DNA of 56,121 bases from an uncultured Odoribacter sp. (GTDB lineage Bacteria; Bacteroidota; Bacteroidia; Bacteroidales; Marinifilaceae). The stretch covers positions 1 through 56,121 of the forward strand of contig CAJUQA010000020.1 of NCBI GenBank assembly GCA_910588375.1, in the 5' to 3' direction. Position 1 is the stretch's first letter. The number at the start of each line of letters is the position of its first letter. Below the pieces are notes generated by a model. That model did no database searches and had not been told where the DNA came from. It saw only the letters and a program-made list of their open reading frames with translations. A program made the translations under genes and the position numbers. Shown one piece after another: positions 51,960-56,121 of the stretch.

Positions 51960-53210
51960 ATGAAATTTAGTGAAATGGGGCTGGAAGAATCTGTACTACA
52001 AGGATTGGAAGCCATGAATTTTGAAGAAGCGACACCTGTACAGGAAAAAACGATACCTGTCATCTTAGAGGGAAAAGACATCATCGGCTGCGCGCAAACA
52101 GGAACAGGTAAAACAGCCGCTTATATTTTGCCCGTATTAAACCGGATGGCTAAAGAAGAAAAAACAGACGACCATATCAATGCCATCATTATGGCACCCA
52201 CCCGGGAACTTGCCCAACAGATCGATATGCAATTCGAAGGATTTTCCTATTTTGTTTCCGTATCGACCCTGGCTATATACGGAGGTGGGGACGGTGCCAC
52301 ATGGGATCAGCAAAAACAAGGTCTGGAAATGGGGGCGGATGTTATCATCGCTACTCCGGGGAGATTAATCACCCATCTGGATATGTATGACATCGACCTG
52401 TCGCATGTCCGTTATTTCATTTTAGACGAAGCGGACCGGATGTTGGATATGGGATTTTCCGACGATATCATGAAAATCGTAAAAAAACTGCCGGAGAACA
52501 GACAAACGATTATGTTCTCTGCAACTATGCCTCCCAAAATCCAACAATTAGCCAAAACCATACTGAAAAATCCGGAGGAAGTAAAAATAGCCGTATCCAA
52601 ACCCAACGAAGCCATCACGCAAGCCGCCTATATTTGTACGGAAATACAAAAAATGGGACTTATCAAAGAGCTGTTCGGGAAACCGGTAAATTCCAAAAGT
52701 ATCATTTTCTCTTCTTCCAAACAAAAAGTAAAAGAACTGGCTTACACACTAAAGCGTATGAAATTCAACGTCGCAGCCATGCACTCCGATTTAGAGCAGG
52801 CGGAACGTGAAAAAGTGATGCTTGATTTCAAAAACAATAAAATTACCGTATTGGTAGCCACTGACATCGTAGCCCGGGGCATTGACATCGAAGACATCGG
52901 AATGGTGCTGAATTATGATGTTCCTCACGATCCGGAAGACTATATCCATAGAATAGGACGTACAGCCAGAGCAAATGCGGAAGGTCTCGCCATTACGTTT
53001 GTTTCGGAAAAAGAACAGGGCAAATTCTACCGGATTGAACAATTTTTAGAAAAAGAAATCTATAAAATCCCGTTGCCGACAGACCTCGGAGAAGCTCCGG
53101 CATATAATCCCCGTGCTTTTACCAGAACCCGCCACAAAAGCAACAACAACAATCGATACCCCAAAAACAGAAAAAGAAAATTTTTCAAACCCAAACCTCA
53201 AAACGAATAA
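51960..53210 (+). CDS. DEAD-box ATP-dependent RNA helicase
   Basis: RNA helicase of 416 residues. All motifs are present in order: Q motif (FEEATPVQEKTIPVIL), I (AQTGTGKT), Ia (PTRELAQQ), Ib (TPGR), II (LDEADRMLD), III (SAT), IV (IIFSSSKQ), V (VATDIVARGID) and VI (HRIGRTARA). The tail after about residue 380 is basic and Asn/Lys/Arg-rich (KSNNNNRYPKNRKRK) and probably binds RNA non-specifically. It resembles the RhlE/CsdA group and may act in ribosome assembly or RNA decay at low temperature. Monocistronic, closed by a hairpin. Confidence 0.96.
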   Translation: MKFSEMGLEESVLQGLEAMNFEEATPVQEKTIPVILEGKDIIGCAQTGTGKTAAYILPVLNRMAKEEKTDDHINAIIMAPTRELAQQIDMQFEGFSYFVSVSTLAIYGGGDGATWDQQKQGLEMGADVIIATPGRLITHLDMYDIDLSHVRYFILDEADRMLDMGFSDDIMKIVKKLPENRQTIMFSATMPPKIQQLAKTILKNPEEVKIAVSKPNEAITQAAYICTEIQKMGLIKELFGKPVNSKSIIFSSSKQKVKELAYTLKRMKFNVAAMHSDLEQAEREKVMLDFKNNKITVLVATDIVARGIDIEDIGMVLNYDVPHDPEDYIHRIGRTARANAEGLAITFVSEKEQGKFYRIEQFLEKEIYKIPLPTDLGEAPAYNPRAFTRTRHKSNNNNRYPKNRKRKFFKPKPQNE

Positions 53211-53213
53211 ATC

Positions 53214-53240
53214 AAAAACCGGGAGATTTTCCCGGTTTTT
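53214..53240. terminator. Bidirectional terminator between the helicase and the phosphatase gene
   Basis: Perfect 11-bp stem (53214-53224 with 53230-53240), 5-nt loop, A and T runs. It ends 3 bp before the convergent phosphatase stop codon. Confidence 0.88.
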
Positions 53241-53242
53241 AT

Positions 53243-53716
53243 TCATTTCATGCCCAAATGTTCAAGTAATCCGTCTATCGCCTTCTCCAACAAATCCAAC
53301 ACCAGTTCAAATCCATCCGTCCCTTCATAATAAGGATCCGGAACTTCCCGATAAGGAGTTTCTCCCGGAAAAAAATCCATCATCCGGACTATTTTATTCC
53401 TTTCATCAGCATGAAGTGCCAAACGCTTCAAATCAGTCACATTTTGATTATCCATGCCTATAATCAAATCAAAACCCGGAAAATCCGCCGACGGATAAAA
53501 AGCCCGGGAGCGACTGTCCACCACATATCCCCTACGGCTTGCCCGTTCCCGCATACGCTCATCCGGCAAAGCACCAGCATGTCCTCCATACGTCCCGGCA
53601 GAATCAACCACAAACTCATTTTCCTTTCCCAACTGCCGGAGTTTTGCTTTCATTATCGCCTCCGCGGCCGGAGAGCGACAAATATTTCCCAAACATACAA
53701 ACAACACTCTTTTCAT
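53243..53716 (-). CDS. Low-molecular-weight protein tyrosine phosphatase
   Basis: Phosphatase of 157 residues. The P-loop VCLGNICRSPAAEAI near the N-terminus has the catalytic Cys and Arg of the CX5R(S/T) motif, and the general-acid Asp lies in VPDPYYEG near residue 125. The length is normal. In bacteria these enzymes often dephosphorylate tyrosine kinases that control capsule or exopolysaccharide export, but no such kinase is in the window. The gene lies 14 nt downstream of ftsY on the same strand and is probably co-transcribed with it. Confidence 0.95.
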   Translation of the reverse strand: MKRVLFVCLGNICRSPAAEAIMKAKLRQLGKENEFVVDSAGTYGGHAGALPDERMRERASRRGYVVDSRSRAFYPSADFPGFDLIIGMDNQNVTDLKRLALHADERNKIVRMMDFFPGETPYREVPDPYYEGTDGFELVLDLLEKAIDGLLEHLGMK

Positions 53717-53730
53717 CTTCGCTCACAAAA

Positions 53731-54681
53731 TCAGCTGAACAGGGAATCAACAAATTCTTCCCGATCGAAAACCTGCAAATCCTCCATTTTCTCTCCGACT
53801 CCAATATATTTCACCGGAATATGAAATTGATCGGAAATTCCGATGACCACTCCTCCCTTGGCGGTTCCGTCCAACTTCGTTACAGCAAGAGCACTCACCT
53901 CCGTAGCCAACGTAAATTGTTTCGCCTGTTCATAAGCATTCTGACCCGTAGAACCGTCCAATACCAACAACACTTCCTGAGGAGCATCCGGAATGACCTT
54001 TTTCATGACATTCTTGATTTTTGTCAATTCATTCATCAGATTTATTTTGTTATGCAAACGTCCCGCCGTGTCTATAATTACCACATCAGCATGATCAGCC
54101 TTCGCTTTGCTGAGCGTATCATAAGCAACCGAAGCCGGATCCGCCCCCATTCTTTGTTTCACAATAGGTACCCCCACACGTTCGGCCCAAACTTCCAACT
54201 GCTCCACAGCAGCAGCCCGAAAAGTATCAGCAGCTCCCAACACCACACTTTTTCCCGCTTCCTTAAATTTATTCGCTAATTTCCCTATCGTTGTTGTTTT
54301 TCCCACGCCATTCACACCAACCACCATAATCACATAGGGCTCTCCACTTTGAGGCAGTTCAAAAGTATTTAAATCATTGGCATTATTCTCCTTCAGCAAA
54401 GCGGCGATCTCTTCTTTCAGCACCCGGTTCAATTCCTCTACACCCATATACTTATCCCGCTGTACCCGGTCCTCTATCCTCTTGATAATGCGAACCGTAG
54501 TTTCCACACCGACATCCGACGAGATCAGCACTTCTTCCAGATTATCAAGCACTTCATCATCTACTTTGGATTTACCGACCACAACCCGCGCCAATTTTTT
54601 AAATACGCTTTCCTTGGTTTTTTCAAGCCCTTTCTCAAGGCTCTCTTTCTTATTTTTGCCAAACAATCCCAATAATCCCAT
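53731..54681 (-). CDS. ftsY: Signal recognition particle receptor FtsY
   Basis: SRP GTPase of 316 residues that docks ribosome-nascent chain complexes at the membrane. The N domain (about 1-95) is followed by the G domain: G1 GVNGVGKTTTIGKLA, DTFRAAAVEQL (insertion-box region), G3 DTAGRLHNK, the closing loop DGSTGQNA, G4 TKLDGTAKGG and GVGEKMEDLQVFD at the end. The acidic A domain of E. coli FtsY is missing, replaced by a short basic start (MGLLGLFGKNKKESLEKG), which is common outside proteobacteria. The SRP RNA partner is encoded 5 kb to the left. Confidence 0.97.
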   Translation of the reverse strand: MGLLGLFGKNKKESLEKGLEKTKESVFKKLARVVVGKSKVDDEVLDNLEEVLISSDVGVETTVRIIKRIEDRVQRDKYMGVEELNRVLKEEIAALLKENNANDLNTFELPQSGEPYVIMVVGVNGVGKTTTIGKLANKFKEAGKSVVLGAADTFRAAAVEQLEVWAERVGVPIVKQRMGADPASVAYDTLSKAKADHADVVIIDTAGRLHNKINLMNELTKIKNVMKKVIPDAPQEVLLVLDGSTGQNAYEQAKQFTLATEVSALAVTKLDGTAKGGVVIGISDQFHIPVKYIGVGEKMEDLQVFDREEFVDSLFS

Positions 54682-54766
54682 ATGATTGATTTTCCTTTAG
54701 GGTTAAAAAACGCTACTAAAATAAGAATTTAAAATTAAATATTAACTATTCTCTTTCCGACAAAAT

Positions 54767-54806
54767 AAAAGAACCGGAAATCGGGAAAACCTTTTTCCGG
54801 TTCTTT
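54767..54806 (-). terminator. Terminator after the phosphodiesterase gene
   Basis: Perfect 13-bp stem (54768-54780 with 54794-54806), 13-nt loop; on the minus strand a T-rich tail follows. Confidence 0.83.
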
Positions 54807-54827
54807 ACAACAATTATAAAGGCCGTA

Positions 54828-55721
54828 TTATTTAAAAGCACTTCGTACCGGCCTACCTATCCACACCTGAGGCTGAGGAATATCAAAAATATAAGCAATC
54901 GTGGCAGCAACATCAAACTGCATCATACTTTCCTGTATTTCATATCCATTCTTAACTCCTTTGCCCGAAATAATAAACGGAGTTTCCATCTCCTGCATCG
55001 TTTTTCCGCCATGTCCTTTCTTAATTCCACCATGGTCAGCCGTCACAATGAAAATCGTCTTTTCTAAAATCCCGGCATCCTTCACTGCCTCCACAATCTG
55101 TCCGATATAATCATCAAGTTCTTTCAACTTCCGATAATAAGCCGGAGTGTCATGTCCCTCAACATGCCCCACATGGTCGGGATTGTCAAAAACGATATTT
55201 ACCAATGTCGGTCTTGCCCACTGAATATAATCAACAGCATAACGAACTGTTTCTTCCGGTTTTTCAGAGGCATTTTTTACATGCAATACATAATTCATTG
55301 CCAAAGTATCCACAACATAGGCAATCCCGCCCCATTCAAATATACAACCGATTTCCGCTTCCGGTCTTTGCCGGCGTAACAAACCAAATACTGTCGGGAA
55401 AATACCGTCTTCATCCAAAATCCGCGACGGCAATTCCGGTACTTGTGAACCCCATTCGGTGTAACCGTGCAACTCCGGCCCGGCACCCATATACATCGAT
55501 GCCCAATTTACCGCACTGGAAGAAGGCAGTACGGAACGTTTCTTTAACGTATAAGCCCCTTCCTCCATGAGCTTTTTCAGATTAGGCATTTCCGCTTTCG
55601 GCACACTATAGGCTCCCCAACCGTCCAAACCAATCAATACCACATGCTTCACCCCTTTTACTTTACCAAATACCAAAGCAGTTAAAAATAAAAACATCAA
55701 AATAAAAATACTCTTTTTCAT
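54828..55721 (-). CDS. Secreted alkaline phosphatase superfamily protein (type I phosphodiesterase/nucleotide pyrophosphatase-like)
   Basis: Exported metal-dependent hydrolase of 297 residues. A signal peptide covers about residues 1-19 (ends near LVFGK). The metal and nucleophile sites of the superfamily are visible: LIGLDGWGAYSVPKAEMPNL (first metal Asp), PSSSAVNWASMYMGAGPEL (Ser nucleophile region), FDNPDHVGHVEGHD and VTADHGGIKKGHGG (metal His/Asp). It acts in the periplasm or outside the cell on a phosphodiester or phosphomonoester substrate that cannot be named. It is shorter than most family members and monocistronic, with a distant candidate promoter. Confidence 0.92.
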   Translation of the reverse strand: MKKSIFILMFLFLTALVFGKVKGVKHVVLIGLDGWGAYSVPKAEMPNLKKLMEEGAYTLKKRSVLPSSSAVNWASMYMGAGPELHGYTEWGSQVPELPSRILDEDGIFPTVFGLLRRQRPEAEIGCIFEWGGIAYVVDTLAMNYVLHVKNASEKPEETVRYAVDYIQWARPTLVNIVFDNPDHVGHVEGHDTPAYYRKLKELDDYIGQIVEAVKDAGILEKTIFIVTADHGGIKKGHGGKTMQEMETPFIISGKGVKNGYEIQESMMQFDVAATIAYIFDIPQPQVWIGRPVRSAFK

Positions 55722-55849
55722 CTTCTAATTTTTTATAATCCACATTTCAGCATTAATATTATCTGTTCCTTCATACTGACGCTGCAAAGCTTGTGTCAAA
55801 TTCGCCACATTATTTTTCAATTGCTAACGATGTCGTTAATTTTAGACAA

Positions 55850-55857
55850 CAAAAATA
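55850..55857 (-). promoter_or_regulatory. Candidate -7 box of the phosphodiesterase gene
   Basis: Minus-strand TATTTTTG matches TAnnTTTG. The predicted start near 55843 gives a 122-nt leader containing the TAACGA/TCGTTA dyad. Confidence 0.35.
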
Positions 55858-55976
55858 AGATATTATTTCAAAAAGCCTTCGGCACCGGCATACGCATGCC
55901 TTTTTGATAGAGCAGTAAAAAAGCCTGAAAAATCCTCTCTATGTTTTCCGAAGAAAAAAGGACAGGTTTTTAAGGC

Positions 55977-56015
55977 AAAAAGCTATGCTTTTCGTAGTAA
56001 AAAGCATAGCTTTTT
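55977..56015 (-). terminator. Second hairpin downstream of the rRNA operon
   Basis: Perfect 16-bp stem (55977-55992 with 56000-56015), 7-nt loop, A and T runs. It lies about 50 bp beyond the first terminator. Confidence 0.75.
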
Positions 56016-56060
56016 CACCCCCCCGTTCCCTGACACATCTCCTCCGGCATTAAAAGACAC

Positions 56061-56093
56061 AAAAAAAAGAGAGTCACCATTCAGTGACTCTCT
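56061..56093 (-). terminator. Terminator directly after the 5S rRNA
   Basis: 10-bp stem (56068-56077 with 56084-56093), 6-nt loop, followed on the minus strand by eight T residues. Confidence 0.85.
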
Positions 56094-56103
56094 CTCAAAA
56101 TTC

Positions 56104-56121
56104 GGCGCCTACCTACTCTCC
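56104..56121 (-). rRNA. rrf: 5S rRNA, 3' end only (truncated by the window edge)
   Basis: The minus strand at the right edge reads GGAGAGTAGGTAGGCGCC, which matches the conserved 3' end of bacterial 5S rRNA (GGGAGAGTAGG...GCC). A terminator follows 10 bp further on. Only 18 bases are visible, so the call rests on a short match plus context. Confidence 0.72.

Larger units (their letters stand above)
55722..56060. other. Gene-free region between the phosphodiesterase gene and the rRNA end
   Basis: About 340 AT-rich bases without a credible ORF. It contains a candidate promoter (55850-55857), a short dyad TAACGA-TG-TCGTTA (55825-55838) and several hairpins, of which the 16-bp one is listed separately. 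Confidence 0.65.

Overview
The window reads as chromosomal DNA of an anaerobic gut-type member of the Bacteroidales. The evidence is a SusC/SusD pair, a GH20 hexosaminidase lipoprotein, a Lys-type SerA, a MmdA-like carboxyltransferase with a separate biotin carrier, repeated promoter elements of the Bacteroidetes type (-7 TAnnTTTG), and almost no Shine-Dalgarno sequences. An Odoribacter/Butyricimonas-like organism is my guess from overall gene content, not something the sequence proves. Most of the window is ordinary chromosome; no prophage, conjugative element, intact IS or CRISPR array was seen.

Layout. 1-2.7 kb: the 3' part of a secreted protein joining a formylglycine-enzyme-like fold to a fibrinogen-like C-terminus. 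2.8-6.8 kb: a tight four-gene operon (exported flavodoxin, membrane polyferredoxin, Tat-exported Fe-S aldo/keto reductase, ECF-type S component) that looks like an envelope electron-transfer chain. 6.9-14 kb: RidA, an AraC regulator facing a three-gene RND efflux operon across a 14-bp palindrome, then a cation diffusion facilitator. 15-24 kb: SusC/SusD behind a segment bounded by a perfect 26-bp inverted repeat (candidate invertible promoter), a convergent GH20 enzyme and an MFS carrier. 24-32 kb: a nitronate monooxygenase-like flavoprotein, a pair of M16 peptidases, an acyl-CoA carboxyltransferase with its biotin carrier, and an ABC exporter. 32.5-40 kb, mostly minus strand: serC-serA-DUF1015, gcvT, a lone STAS protein, arcB and arcC. 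40-47.7 kb: ftsB, ruvX, def, a broken comEC, trkA/trkH, a Sua5-type gene and a small transaldolase. 47.9-48.9 kb: an ORF6N-domain gene against an RNA unit (SRP RNA and two tRNA-Thr). 49-56 kb: a GAF protein with a histidine kinase carrying a degenerate receiver domain, an RNase D-like exonuclease with DUF5063, a DEAD-box helicase, a low-molecular-weight phosphatase, ftsY and a secreted phosphodiesterase. The last 18 bases appear to be the 3' end of a 5S rRNA on the minus strand, so an rRNA operon probably lies just beyond the right edge.

The points most worth a second look are the candidate inverton upstream of susC, the envelope redox operon, the comEC gene broken by an in-frame TGA, the ORF6N gene lying between tRNA-matching repeats, and the fibrinogen-domain surface protein. 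All family assignments come from motifs recognised by eye; no database search was possible.
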